Below, piece after piece: positions 33,901 through 45,035 of a DNA stretch of 64,000 nucleotides. A model generated the notes under the pieces. It ran no database searches and was not told where the DNA came from. It saw only the letters and a list, made by a program, of their open reading frames with translations. Both the position numbers and the translations under genes were made by a program. Every line of letters starts with the position of its first letter. Within the stretch, counting starts at the first letter, position 1. The stretch covers positions 13,460,589 to 13,524,588 of the forward strand of contig OX235268.1 of NCBI GenBank assembly GCA_944472135.2, given 5' to 3'. This DNA comes from Trichobilharzia regenti. Its lineage: Eukaryota > Platyhelminthes > Trematoda > Strigeidida > Schistosomatidae.

Positions 33901-35600
33901 ACTCGAAAAGGAACTTTTCAAGATAAAATCTGTTAAGAGATTTTCTGTAGAAATGTGTAATGAGTCTAAGATCACTTATGGTTCAAATTAATTAAATGAC
34001 ACAGGAAGTTTATTTTCAGAAACTTATTTCAAATTGCATTAGTTTATTTCTACACTCCATCTGATGATTCCGAAGAAATTGACTACCAAGAGTGAACAGT
34101 ACCCAAGAAAACAAATACGCAATACGCAGTAGTTACAAAGTGATCTCTAGATGTGCTATTGAAGTTTTTCTTCAAATCCATCAACAGGACTTAAGGATTA
34201 AGGATTTTAACTAAAAGCTTCATTGTACATTTAGCTTTTCTGTCAGTAGATTTGAAGCAAGGTAAAATTTTCTTCGAAAAGGCTCACAAAGTGATTTCGT
34301 AGATCATGGGCTTGAAAAACTGGAGCGATAGAAAACTCCTGTCCACTGTTTGGCTATTAGTTATAAAATAAAACGGAAAATATGTTATTCCAGTGTTCCT
34401 TTAGCGCTTACTACGACTTTCACCTGAAAAAAGAAATAATTTCAACAATGCTTGTTTAAGATTTTAAATATTCAGATTGGTATATTTGGTGAACATCATG
34501 GAAGGACTTAAGCGCTTAATCAGTATCAAATCACTGAAATGTAACCCTCAGGTGATATAGTGCCCTAGACATTTCACATCTTGACAACAAATTCTTTGGG
34601 AAAAATCCTTTGGCGGTATGTTGTGTTCTTAAACGAATCTGTTTCTCACACTGAGGAAAGCTTACGTGAATGTAGCAACATTCACGTAAAGTACAGATAC
34701 GGTCGTAAGTTCGACGCAATAAATGCATTAGAAAAGCTTACATAACAACCTTGATTCAGTGTTTATAAAATACACAGCACTTCCTTTGGCTACCACATAT
34801 CTAAGTCCACTAGGATGGATGATACTTTCAAATGTAAAACAGAATTCGAAAAATGTGTGTGGACTTACAGCCGAACAAGGTCAACAGCACTGAATATAAA
34901 TGCATTTGAAAAGAAGTTTCCATTTTGGTTATTTGATGCAGAATTATTTATTTTACATATTTTTGTAGTAAAACTATGCATTGACACATATAGCATCAAA
35001 GTTTCAAAAATTTTAAGAATAACTGGGGTGTTAGAGCACTCGGACCTGTGTTCGAACATGAAAGGCGTAATTGTTCCATTATAATGCATGTTTTGAGGAT
35101 GCATATATACACGTAGTACATTACTGATCGTTTTAATGTATTATCAGCATTTGAAACCTACTATACTGCCGTAAACATAGAAAAGTATTCTACTTTATAT
35201 TCATACTTAGGCTGTTGATTACAATTATTATTAATAATTATTAACAATTTAGTTTCCGAGTATCACATTTTAGCAAGTATCCTATCAACATTGTATTCTG
35301 TTTTCTGTGATCTCTTTTGACTAGCCTAATGATTGCCAAAGGAACTTTAATCTCCTCCTTGCATGTCCTCTACCATATTATCCTCAAACACTCAACTCAT
35401 CACTTTACAGTCGGATTACACTCGACAACTTAGCATGTGGTGCTACCTGAAACTCCTCGCAGAATATGTCGAATCTATCTCCGTTTGCTTCTCCATATCA
35501 ATTGAGCAGTAGGTCCTTGATTGCAGAGTGATGCAAATAAGTTTCGTGACACAAAAAGCCCCAGCACTAACTTCATTTTAATATTGTAAATTTACATGTC
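33901..35600. other. Unassigned AT-rich DNA
   Basis: No confident gene. Near 34,812 a short WMDDTF reading recalls an RT motif C but has no support around it. A small hairpin (CTTACGTGAATG/CATTCACGTAAG) lies at about 34,662-34,690. Open stretches at 34,531-34,728 and 34,815-35,084 have no recognisable domains. Confidence 0.4.
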
Positions 35601-35647
35601 ATTTTGATGTGGTTGTGTTTTCTGAGCTGGATAGTTAATTTGTAAAG

Positions 35648-35682
35648 CTTTCATTGCCCTACTGGGTGACATATTCAGCGCA
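35648..35682 (-). ncRNA. PLE hammerhead-like motif, G8 changed (left arm)
   Basis: Mirror image of the right-arm motif, also with CTGAATA instead of CTGAAGA. Stem II is GTCACCC/GGGCAAT here, less well paired than in the right arm. Confidence 0.5.
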
Positions 35683-35830
35683 TACTTCAATTTGAAGTGA
35701 GCTTTTAGATTTCTGGACGAGTTTGATAATCATCTCTCCCGGTGACGTGACCAATCACGTCTAAGTTCACCAGGAGAGATGAATATTAAACTCGTGCGGA
35801 AATCTAAAAGCTCACTTCAAATTGAAGTAT

Positions 35831-35866
35831 GCGCTGAATATGTCGCCCAGTAGGGCGATGAAAGCT
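35831..35866 (+). ncRNA. PLE hammerhead-like motif, G8 changed (right arm)
   Basis: GCGCTGAATATGTCGCCC then AGTA then GGGCGATGAAAGC. It has the PLE hammerhead layout (CTGANGA, stem II, GAAA), but the core reads CTGAATA, with U replacing G8. G8 takes part in catalysis in hammerheads, so this copy is predicted dead. The stem II GTCGCCC/GGGCGAT is fully paired. Confidence 0.55.
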
Positions 35867-35943
35867 TCACAAATTAACTATCCAGCTCAAAAACACAACC
35901 ACATCAAAATCATCCACCTGAGCTACAAATCTTCTCTATCATA

Positions 35944-36954
35944 TCACATTTCATTGTTTGTGCTGAGTTATGTAGATTCACACACTGATTTCAAGGAAGT
36001 TAACGCCTGTCTTGATTCTTGATCATGTATTTGATAAAACCAAATTGTTCCACGTGTGTTTGAAACAATGGTGGTCAGAGAAGTGTAGAGGACAACTTCC
36101 ATATTTTTCCATTGATTGTGAATTGTGATCGACCGTCTTCATCAACTCTGTTATCGCTAATTTTACAACCAAATTCTTAGTTTTGAAATGTAAATTTTTG
36201 ACTGTGTAAGAAATAAGTCATAAATCATCAATGTGAGGATTACTGCTTGTATAATAGAAAGAGGTTTAGTATACTTATACTGTAAGTATCCCGACTCACA
36301 ACTGCCATACTCTTCTTCAGCTTTAAAAGTGAAAAATTAAAAAGTACTCAATACAGATGCAACTGTTACACTTCATCTATTAATTTGTACCAACTTTTTA
36401 TATGTAATATACAAGTGTCCTGACAAGTAGGTTAAGAAAGTCTTTATTCAAATATAATCATTAAAATATTGTATATAATATATATGTACGTCTCAAGATC
36501 ATTACAGTCAATTCCCACAAAAATGAGTGACTGATACTTCCTACAGCCGAATTCTTCAGACAGAGTTACAGACGAAATCTTTATGCCCAAAATAATACAC
36601 GTTTTCAAGACATCTAGTCTATATCCTACATTTGTCGATGCATATTTATACAAAAATGACTCTTCAATACACATGGATTTGACATAACTACTGCTTTCAT
36701 ATTTCTCTCGTGCTTCTTTCTGAGACGCATTCATTGAATCCTAATCCTGACATGAAAATCAATTTGTACCTAAGGAGTTGATGCCATGATATTTTCTCCT
36801 CGTACAATAACTTCAAGTAAAATATTAATTGGCAGTACTTTCTAACTGTGACATTCAATAGTCTCTGAGCTAAGCACAATCCATTCCATTATGATATATC
36901 TGCTTTTTGTTCTTCAAGAAATCCACGGTATGCAGATGTGAAAGCCGAATGTAA
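35944..36954. other. Unassigned AT-rich DNA
   Basis: Open stretches at 36,444-36,734 and 36,697-36,879 on the minus strand are cysteine- and serine-rich but match nothing I know. Confidence 0.4.
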
Positions 36955-37005
36955 ATATTCAGAAGTTCGAACTCCGGACCATGTATATGCCAGGCGAGCG
37001 TCGTA
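36955..37005 (-). mobile_element. SINE family C fragment (tRNA-like head)
   Basis: The minus strand reads GACGCTCGCCTGGCATATACATGGTCCGGAGTTCGAACTTC, a B-box with the GCTCGCC landmark of family C. The body is not evident. Confidence 0.45.
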
Positions 37006-38597
37006 GAATAGATAACACCATTCGATGTCATATATTAATTGAACAAAACAAAGCGAACGAGATAAAATAGATGCAACAGAGGAATGATAGGTGTTGATAG
37101 CCCAAGTTTTAAGCAGGCCGCCATACATGTATGAAGTATACCGCAAGTAGTTTTTGTTAGCCAGCAGTAAAATGCATGGTTGAATTATCAGATTAAAAGG
37201 TTCAGTGTCCTAAATCTCTTGAGGATTGAAAAAATGACTGTCGTACCCTGTTTGATTATGCATTTTCTCAGATATTTACATCTATAGCAAAATAATACTG
37301 TAATATATGCTTATTACTTTCATCAAGATTGCTCGACATATAGTTAATCTTGGAGGAAAATTAAATTTTACCTGACACAATATTTTTCTCTGCCCTTCGA
37401 ATCCTGTTTCTATTCGTTTGAGATGAAATCACATCGAGAAATTCTTCCTGAACTAATCGAATATTTCATGCATTTACCTACCATACTTCTCGTTTCGAAA
37501 ATTTGTAATTACTTTCACAAGTATTTTGAAGGCTTCTTTCTTCATAGTGTGCTTCATTGAAATTTTAGGCATAAACAAAGTTTCTATGATATTAGAAGGC
37601 AAGTATATACTGATTCATGTCACACTTCTCAATACTTAGTCACGGTCGTGTGCGTTGTATTTCAGGTGTCGTTTTATTGACTTTTCATTGAAATGAACAC
37701 AATAACTAAATATGATGTTCTGACAATTCAGTATGTTATACATTTCACTGTTATTTAACATATGATTAGTCTCAATCTTAGATTACAACATACTTAGTTG
37801 GCGTGTTCTAAAAATTAACAAAACATTCAGTAAATGATGCAGGAATAGAACATGAGCACTGTGATAGAGTTTATTGGCATTATGGTGAAAATGTATTTGA
37901 TAAAAGCACATAGAGATGCAGTATTATTTACTCATGAAATGTTGAGCCCAATTTATTACTGCTGATAATCATATCAGGGTACCCACATAACTTTCTAACT
38001 TCGTTTATATAATTCCATTATTTCTTATCCTTTGATTTGATAATTACAATAAAATAATGCCGCTCTACAAATAGTAGTCAGTCCACAGATAAAGACACAA
38101 CTGCAATATCTTTCTCTCATTTGACAAAGAAGAAAAAAAAGAATCTAAACACGTTATTTCTACGTCGTATCCACCCCACAAAGTAAATCTAACTGCTTTC
38201 AGTAACTGACCTTCAACAGTGCAGTCAGGTTACAAAAAAGTCTAAAAATACGCGGTTAGAAAGAAATCAATAATTGATGGTTTCGAGCTGAATTACTGTG
38301 ATATTCGTGGTCAGATTACCCCTTGTGATTATGTGCAAAACTGCAAATTATGATACACTGCATAAAATATGATGGACCGTCTGATACTACAGGATATATA
38401 TTCCTAATGCATAATTTCAAATAACTTGGAGATTCTCACTTCAAAGTATAGAAAAGAAGCCATTGGTCCAGTGAACGTATATACAACTAACTGCACAAGA
38501 TATATTTGGAAAAATCGATAATAACAAAGAAACACTCGATGCGTATGCATAAATTAAGGTCCAGGATGAAGTCATCGGAGAAAAACACCAAGATAAA
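37006..38597. other. Unassigned AT-rich DNA
   Basis: Nothing was recognised. Confidence 0.4.
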
Positions 38598-38984
38598 CAA
38601 AGTAAAAATATTAGATGGTTTGAGACAATTGGCAGGAAGCCTTGGACCGAGGTTTCGTGCTAGTTTGCACTCACTAGTCAAAAAGACGTATCTGCAACCT
38701 CGTAGAAACTCATATCTCTTTTAAAATTCTAATCCGCCTCACGCAGTGCTGCCTGGAGTCAGAGACAATACTACTGAGCTATTCAGGCTTGCGATTCACC
38801 TCCTGTAGGACTGTAGTGGATACTTGATTGGACACTACTAAATAGTGAAACTTATCTGGTTCATTCTTTCGTGCAGACTGAATTCTATCAGTGAGCTTTG
38901 TAATGTGGCCACCATTCTAGGTAGCTCGCCATCACGGTGCACACTGATTTGATGATATTAGATGGTTGGAGGCAGCCGGCATGG
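38598..38984 (-). mobile_element. SINE family B copy (minus)
   Basis: Reverse of the family core: GGCAGGAAGCC near 38,630, GGACACTACTAAATAGTG near 38,840, CCATTCTAGGTAGCTCGCCATCACGGTGCAC near 38,912 and TTAGATGGTTGGAGG near 38,960. The tRNA-like part is degenerate. Confidence 0.65.
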
Positions 38985-39245
38985 AGAAGCACTGGCTGAC
39001 TCGGTTTTGAATCACAGAAGGGACATTAGTTCCTTCAAAGCAGTTGCAGATACGCCTTGTTGACTGACTGGTGGGTGCCAACTAGCATGAAACATTGGTT
39101 AAGCTAGAGCTTCCTTTGGCCGATTACCTTCAACCATCTAGTATCATCAATTCAATATGCACCTAGAATGGAGACCACATTGTAAACCTTTAGTCCGCAC
39201 CCAAGAAAGGTTTAGGCACATCACATTAGTTACTAGTGTACAGTC
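38985..39245 (+). mobile_element. SINE family B copy (plus)
   Basis: Starts inside the tRNA-like region (CGGTTTTGAATCACAG as damaged B-box) and runs through GAGCTTCCTTTGGCCGATTACC to the CATTAGTTACTAGTG end. With the previous copy it forms an inverted pair. Confidence 0.65.
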
Positions 39246-40344
39246 GAAGTAAAGTCAAAATATGTTAATTACATGCCAAATGAATGAAGTAAAATAAATG
39301 ATGAGAAATTTTGAAAATATTACGCACATACCATTCAATATGAATAAAGTTACGAGCTGAACTCCTAACATTTTTTGGAATGTAAGCCTACATAGACACT
39401 AAAGTATCACAGACACTGGAATAGTGCAGTCAAACTTGATATCCTAATGCCCTGCAAAATTGCCCCTAGTTTATGCCAGATTTGTTTCAGATAGGGTTAT
39501 GTAAAGTTTAACACACACAGTACAGTGTGAGAAGAGTAAAAAAACCGTATTAGGTCGTATTCATGCTTAACTTACCTGGTTGAGGAACTTGTAAATTAAT
39601 ATAAGTAATAGTGCATGAGCACAAGTACATTACTGGAAGTTAAAGTGATCTTATATGAAACATCTGCTGCAACGTACTCGTCCACATTTTAGATTTGATA
39701 AGTATTATGCGAAACAATCATTTCTCTATTTCGAAACAAACACCGATTTCGACATAAATCATGAGAAAGTGATTACAAAGTTTTATTTCTGTGAGAAACA
39801 ATAATTAAAGCATTCATTTATACTCGCATATAACTTACAAATTTTTACACCTTCCGAATTAAGATCAATAATGTTGAATAAACATAATTTCATCATTCAG
39901 ATGTGGTCTACTGTCATGTGAAAATATCAAGCTATTAAAACACATCTACCACATATTCACTAACATATCAACTTTTATGTAACACGGTCCCACTACTCCT
40001 CATTCTGGAAAACCCTTTTTTTAAGCACGAATCATTTAAACATCATCTTAAAGGCTCTATCACTGGAAATAATAGCAGATCCAGTCTTGGATATCAGTGC
40101 TTAAGTCACCAGTTGCATCATCTCATAAAGTGATATGTGATATATAATAATAACGTGCAACACATCAGTATGATTATGCACAGTAACCAACTAGAAATAA
40201 TGAATGAGTAAATATATATCACTAAAACACAACTAGACCTTTGCATAGGATATTTTCGGTATATCAGAAAATCCACAACAAAGTCACCATTTCCTTTGTG
40301 GATAGCAAGCCTAGGTTTTAACATGAATTATGAAAATTTGTTTT
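39246..40344. other. Unassigned AT-rich DNA
   Basis: Nothing was recognised. Confidence 0.4.
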
Positions 40345-40490
40345 CTAGAGTACTTGGCCGCTGAAGTTCTTGAATTGGCTGGCGATGCCGAGCGCGACAA
40401 CAAGAAGACCTGTATCATCCTCGTTACTTGCAATTGGCCATTTGCAACCACGAGGAGTTATACAAACTGCTCGGTGGTGTAACCATTGCA
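40345..40490 (+). pseudogene. Histone H2A fragment (frameshifted)
   Basis: CTAGAGTACTTGGCC onward reads [20 protein letters not shown] and KTCII. After a one-base deletion it continues [24 protein letters not shown]. This is the alpha2-alpha3 and C-terminal part of the H2A histone fold (canonical [20 protein letters not shown], then [23 protein letters not shown]). Upstream and downstream H2A coding is absent. Substitutions (N to D, A to E, R to C twice) fit a decaying copy. The normal protein packages DNA in the nucleosome, but this piece cannot be functional. GC content is clearly above that of its surroundings. Confidence 0.9.
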
Positions 40491-41222
40491 GTAAAAAACA
40501 AATCATAGATATTCACGCACAACTTGCTAGGTATAGGAACTTGTAAAATGGTATAAAGGATATTAAATGAGTACGATTATACCGTCAAGTTATGATTTGA
40601 TCTAATTTGGGAATATTAAGGATACATAACATTTCTCATGCACTTTATTTCCTCTCATAGCTTTATGTTCTAACCATTAGTGCTGATATCTGAAGAAAAA
40701 TTTTTCTGAGATTTAGTTCACTAGATCCTGATGAAAAGTGGCATACTGTGACTTCTAATGCAGGAATGCTTTAAATTTGGTCAGGGCTAACTCACCAATT
40801 GCTGGAGGTTCTAAAATGATAGAGACAATTGTGTGTGAATAAGAGTTCATCAATCACATATGGCATGATGATTCTGATTCCTATTTTAAAAAATTTCCAT
40901 ATTATTTATATTTCGTTTTTGCATAATATTCATTCCCCGTATTTCAATCATTATTCGGTTTAAAATCAACTCAATAATACTCAATCAGAGTAGCATTGTT
41001 GGGGGAAGCATAGAAGTGGTAACATTCAAATTTGTGCAGTACTCACGCTGAGGGGTACCACCTAAAATTTAAAGTACACAAATTTAGATTAACTAGAGGT
41101 TTACTTCACACAAACTGGAAATGAACTCATCTGAAACTATTACAAACATCGAAAACACCAAACAGTCAATAATGAACTTCTCAGAGTTAACCTCGTGTTA
41201 CACGGTTACCATTTAGCTTATA
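40491..41222. other. Unassigned AT-rich DNA
   Basis: Nothing was recognised. The last bases may be the start of the RTE fragment. Confidence 0.4.
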
Positions 41223-42134
41223 TCATACTCCTTTTGGTGTACCACTGATCCGATTAAACATCATCACAAGCATCATTAATAATCTCGTTGACTTGGAATA
41301 TGCAGACGATATAGTCCTTCTAGGCGAAGACTCTGACGAAATGCAGAGTCTTCTAAACACCTTGAGCCGAAATCTACGAATGTTTGGCATGCGATTCGCT
41401 CCCGCCAAATGCAAGATGATGTTACAGGACTGGACTACATCGACGCCTAGTTTAAAAATAGGAAGTGAAGTGGTAGGCACGTTGACCGCTTCACTTATTT
41501 GGGAAGTACCATCAGCCCCAACGGGCTGATCTCTGGCGAAATCTCAGCACGAATACAAGGGGCTCGTTTCGCATTTGTTAGTTTACGCCGACTCTGGCGT
41601 AGACGAGATGTTCGACTATCGACCAAAGGCGGGTGTACTGCTCATCAGTCCGCTCCGTCCTCCTTTATGGTTGTGAGACCTGGCCACTGATAGTGGAAAA
41701 CATGAAAAGACTAGCTGTCTTTGATCATAGGTGCCTGCGTTCTATTTCCCGTGTAAAGTGGCATAATAAGGTGAGCAACATGGAGGTTAGGCTTCGGTCG
41801 AGTGCTAGGTAAACAGGGGAAATCAATCGACGAAGTCGTGAAGCTACAAAGACTGAGATGGTTAGGACATGTGTTACGTATGCCAAGCCATCGCCTCCCT
41901 CGACGAGCAATGTTAGCGGATATAGGATCAGGCTGGAAAAAAGCTAGCGGCGGTCAAACAAAAACTTGGCATCAGTCAATGAAATCCACAACAGTTGGTC
42001 TAAGCCACGTAGAAGGTGTAGACTTCCAGGCTGGGGTCCTTGGGACGGTAAAAATCTATGGTTGGAAACAATTGGTGACATGGCTAAAAACCGTTCTCAA
42101 TGGCGCAGATGCATCCACTCCCTGTGACTTATGA
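41223..42134 (+). pseudogene. RTE (SR2-type) retrotransposon RT, C-terminal half
   Basis: Begins SPFGVPLIRLN and LVDLEYADDIVLLGEDSDEM, the RT motif C (YADD) and following helix. It continues with NLRMFGMRFAPAKCKM and, in a shifted frame, STISPNGLISGEISARIQGARFAF and LRRLWRRRD. It then reads LYGCETWPL and, after another shift, VVKLQRLRWLGHVLRMP, RLPRRAML, GGQTKTWHQSMK. This is the standard order of an RTE-clade RT C-terminus. At least three frameshifts are needed (near 41,480, 41,630 and 41,800), so it is dead. The N-terminal RT and endonuclease are absent here. Confidence 0.88.
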
Positions 42135-42330
42135 TCTCCAATGAAACTGTTTTGTATTTCTTTATTACTCCTTTGTCTCACACCTCTGTTTACTGTCTCT
42201 ATTATGCTTTTCTTGTACTTTCTTCTCTTGCTTCGCCTGCTACACGGAATGTGGCGACTTGAACTTCCGCACATTTGTGCAAAGTTCTATGTCGAAAACA
42301 GACAGACAGACAGACAAGCATCATTAGGTG
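42135..42330 (+). repeat. RTE 3' UTR with GACA microsatellite
   Basis: C/T-rich 3' UTR followed by an (AGAC)n tract at about 42,299-42,318. The open stretches here are not genes. Confidence 0.6.
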
Positions 42331-42856
42331 ATGAATCAAAAGCGAAAAATTATTACTGATATCATTGCCTAACTAACCAGTTGAACCACCACCTAAAATG
42401 GTAAATGAAAAATCAGATGAACGTTATTACACCAATAAAAATGACCTGATCACCTATTAAAATACTCGATATCATATATTTACATATCGAAGTAGTTTTT
42501 TCCGTGGATATAATCTGATTAAAATGCATCGTATAATGCATACTATGAGAAAAAATCTAAAGCCCACTAACATTCAGATTCGTGTTCAGCTTACCAGGTG
42601 CAGCACCTTGAAAATTGATATATGCATCAGTGAATCATTATGAATGTATTAGAAATGAAATCTTCATGAAATATTGGCATATCTAATATCATAGCTGTAT
42701 TATATGTATAACATTAGTGTTTTAAAATTCTATTTGATACAGTCATCATTCTTCTCATTTCAAGCTTTATTCAATTAAACTTGGTTCAGTGAATCATGAT
42801 CTAAACAAATTTATTGGCCAAAATAAAACAGACTTTCTACATATCCAAGTGTTGGT
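42331..42856. other. Unassigned AT-rich DNA
   Basis: Nothing was recognised. Confidence 0.4.
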
Positions 42857-43108
42857 TTGTAGGGATTTGATCGACTGGTTACCAGATTTCTTCATGAGTT
42901 GACATTATTTACAGATCCATTGGAAAACAAGCTGGGAGTACTAAAACAGCTGTTCCCTTCTAGTTTAGGACTTTTCAGAAATACAAACTCACACTGCTAG
43001 GTTCAAACTTTTGAACTTTGGGTATAAGGCTAGCAAGCTCGTAGGGCATTAAGCCACTGGGGTCCGATCCAATGGCCAACCCATGAATTATACCTTCTGT
43101 CAATTCAT
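42857..43108 (-). mobile_element. Hammerhead-bearing SINE (minus), degenerate
   Basis: Matches the 17,280 family (GACTGGTTACCAGATTTC, CCATTGGAAAACAAGC, CAGCTGTT, AAGCCACTGG). The ribozyme part has lost the CUGAUGA core. It is head-to-head with the next plus-strand copy. Confidence 0.7.
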
Positions 43109-43275
43109 GAGCTCACCTTGTAGCCAGGAGGTTCTGCGTTTGAATCCCCCAGTGTGGGTGAGCACTGATGAAGACTGCCAAACTAGGACGAAACAGCTGT
43201 CATGTACTTCCAGGTTTTTCACTGGTTCTCTAAACAATATCAGCTAATGATGAGATCCTGTTATCAGATATTCTA
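43109..43275 (+). mobile_element. Hammerhead-bearing SINE (plus)
   Basis: The tRNA-like part GCTCACCTTGTAGCCAGGAGG...GCGTTTGAATCCCCC (B-box) is followed by the hammerhead segment and the body ending near GATGAGATCCTG. The TGGCTTAATG A-box region is missing at the junction with the minus-strand copy. Confidence 0.7.
43150..43205 (+). ncRNA. Hammerhead-type motif (core kept, stem II damaged)
   Basis: CTGATGA at 43,165 and GAAAC at 43,190 are intact. The 5' side of stem II reads ACTGCC instead of AGTCCC, so pairing to GGAC is weakened. Confidence 0.5.
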
Positions 43276-43342
43276 CTGGTTAAATTTGTGTATAACTCAC
43301 TTGGGGAGCCACTACCTAAGTACGAAAGTGTAAATTAACAGC
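43276..43342. other. Short spacer before PLE-2 insertion
   Basis: Nothing was recognised. Confidence 0.4.
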
Positions 43343-43380
43343 AGACTTAGAGGATATGATAGAGAAGATTTGTAACTCAG

Positions 43381-44139
43381 GTGGATGAAGTATCTCACGG
43401 ACGTCTTCCAAAAGAATGGATATCCACGGAATTTCATCAAGAGACATATACCCCCAAGCCAACCTACCAAAGCAAAAGTCACCAAGGAAAGCACAAAGAA
43501 AATTGCCTTACCATATATAAAGATATCTCAGAAATCACTACAAGACTCTTCAAACCTTTAGGAATTGACGTCGTACACAAACCAACAAAGTCGCTGCACT
43601 CAATTCTATGTCAACCGAAAGACTCAACAGCGAAAGAAGACAAAACCAACATCATCTACAAAATAAATTGTAACAACTGCGAAAAACACTACATCGGCCA
43701 AAGTGGACGTCCCCTTCGTCTTCGTATCCACGAACATAAGCTAGCCGTCAAAAGACATGATATCCACTCCCTCATTTCACTACACACAGACAACTACGGA
43801 CATCAATTCGACTGGGACAACATTCAAATATTAGACAAAGGAAATAACAAGAATGCTAGAGAATTTTTAGAAGCTTGGCATTCCAGTGGATCATCAATCA
43901 ATAGACACATCGAGATAGACAAAAGTTATCAACCAATAAGAAAGAAACTTCACACACAAAGGGTCAAAGTTCAAGTCAAAGAAACAACCGGTTCCAATAC
44001 AAGTAACCTAGAAGGTATGAAAACACACACAAACAACCAATCACGTCCAAGGTCACCAGGAGAGATGATTAATAAACTCGTGGAAAAATCTAAAAGCTCA
44101 CTTCAAATTGAGGTATGCGCTGAAGATGTCACCCAGTAA
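43381..44139 (+). CDS. PLE-2 GIY-YIG endonuclease region, open 252-codon frame (truncated)
   Basis: Open reading frame of 252 codons within the PLE-2 insertion. Its first codons come from the 34-nt block, so the start is fortuitous. The connecting segment (ISEITTRLFKPLGID near residues 51-65) precedes the endonuclease. The endonuclease reads NIIYKINCNNCEKHYIGQSGRP (GIY as IIY, two cysteine pairs, YIG), RLRIHEHK with the conserved R and H, then HQFDWDNIQILDKG and AREFLEAW with the catalytic-type glutamate. The tail overlaps the hammerhead-like 3' end. RT is missing, so this cannot be an autonomous element. The intact frame suggests a young insertion, and expression is unknown. Confidence 0.7.
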   Translation: MDEVSHGRLPKEWISTEFHQETYTPKPTYQSKSHQGKHKENCLTIYKDISEITTRLFKPLGIDVVHKPTKSLHSILCQPKDSTAKEDKTNIIYKINCNNCEKHYIGQSGRPLRLRIHEHKLAVKRHDIHSLISLHTDNYGHQFDWDNIQILDKGNNKNAREFLEAWHSSGSSINRHIEIDKSYQPIRKKLHTQRVKVQVKETTGSNTSNLEGMKTHTNNQSRPRSPGEMINKLVEKSKSSLQIEVCAEDVTQ

Positions 44140-44160
44140 GGTGATGAAAGCTTTGCAAAC
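44114..44160 (+). ncRNA. PLE-2 hammerhead-like motif, core intact
   Basis: GCGCTGAAGATGTCACCCAG TAAGGTGATGAAAGC has CTGAAGA (fits CUGANGA), a stem II of TCACC/GGTGA and GAAA. PLEs in many animals carry minimal hammerheads of this form. A one-base irregularity at the base of stem II and a very short stem III leave activity uncertain. Confidence 0.6.
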
Positions 44161-44206
44161 TAACCATCCAGCTCAGAGAACAAAACCACACCAAAGACTT
44201 AGAGGA

Positions 44207-44875
44207 ATCACCACTTGAAATTACCTCATGCATGAAGTAACCAATACATCCTCAACATACTTAATGAATATTCAGATTTATTCAGTGGCTTGTCGAATAT
44301 GCTTTTGCACACACCTAATGCAGATGAACGTCACTACAAAAATCATCGAGTGACAAATAAATACAAATAATTATGAATGTTTAACTAACTATTTGAGTTG
44401 CCTTCTAAAATAATAAATAAAAAGAGCCTGTGAATACTGTCATGCTGCTTGGACTCTAAATCCTGCCATCTAAAACTATTGCGAGTATTGATCAACAAAA
44501 ACACTTATTTTAAACTATTGAGTATGTTCAACATGATAGAAACAAGGGTTCTTCAACCTCTCAGGTTTATTTAACTTCATCCCATGTACACATACATTTC
44601 TTCATATCAGGTTTTATTCCCTTTTGGATTCTATTCAGTTGAGCATGATTACAGATACCATAGTATGACAAGTAGGGAATAAATACTTTTATTGTAATCA
44701 GCGCTAGGTCAGTACATGAAAGACCTACAATGGCATACACAGCTTTGAGGGATGAAGGGTATATGTCACCAATAAATAACACAATCTGATCTTCACATAT
44801 TCGGTAAAGTCAAATTATCCACCATATATTTATAAACATTTTAAATTTATATAAATATATTTGACATATTCAAGT
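44207..44875. other. Unassigned AT-rich DNA
   Basis: Nothing was recognised. Confidence 0.4.
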
Positions 44876-45035
44876 TTTGGTTTGTGGGGATTTGATTGGT
44901 TTCAGGATTTTCATGAGCTGACATTAGTTAGAGTACCATTGGAAAACCTGGGAGTACTGGACAGCTGTTTCGACCTAGTTTGGGACTTTTCAGCAATACG
45001 CACCCACCGGGTTCCAGTAGGAAGTTGTGACCAGT
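44876..45035 (-). mobile_element. Hammerhead-bearing SINE (minus)
   Basis: Family of 17,280. The ribozyme equivalent reads CTGAAAAGTCCCAAACTAGGTCGAAAC on the minus strand: GAAA is kept, but the first core string has lost G8. Head-to-head with the next copy. Confidence 0.7.

Larger units (their letters stand above)
35601..35910. repeat. 310-bp near-perfect palindrome of PLE-2 3' ends
   Basis: Left and right halves are inverted copies, mirrored around 35,752 with a CCAA loop flanked by GACGTGA/TCACGTC. Each half equals the 3' terminal ~145 bp of the PLE at 43,355-44,194 (GGTCACCAGGAGAGATG, TCACTTCAAATTGA, GTATGCGCTGAA and CTATCCAGCTCA are shared). Beside it at 35,910-35,943 is the reverse of the 34-nt block that starts the other PLE-2 insertion. 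Confidence 0.9.
43355..44194 (+). mobile_element. 5'-truncated PLE-2 insertion with 12-bp TSD
   Basis: An 840-bp insertion flanked by AGACTTAGAGGA on both sides (43,343-43,354 and 44,195-44,206). It starts with a 34-nt block (43,355-43,388), joins the PLE ORF in its connecting region, and ends in the 3' UTR shared with the palindrome at 35,601-35,910. RT is absent, so this is a typical 5'-truncated retroinsertion. Confidence 0.88.

Noticed and set aside
34805..34830. WMDDTF reading that recalls an RT catalytic motif
   Set aside because: Surrounding residues match no RT, so a six-residue match is not enough.
40338..40352. TTTTCTAG before the H2A fragment as a splice acceptor of a real gene
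   Set aside because: The reading frame is shifted, and no upstream H2A exon or downstream continuation exists.
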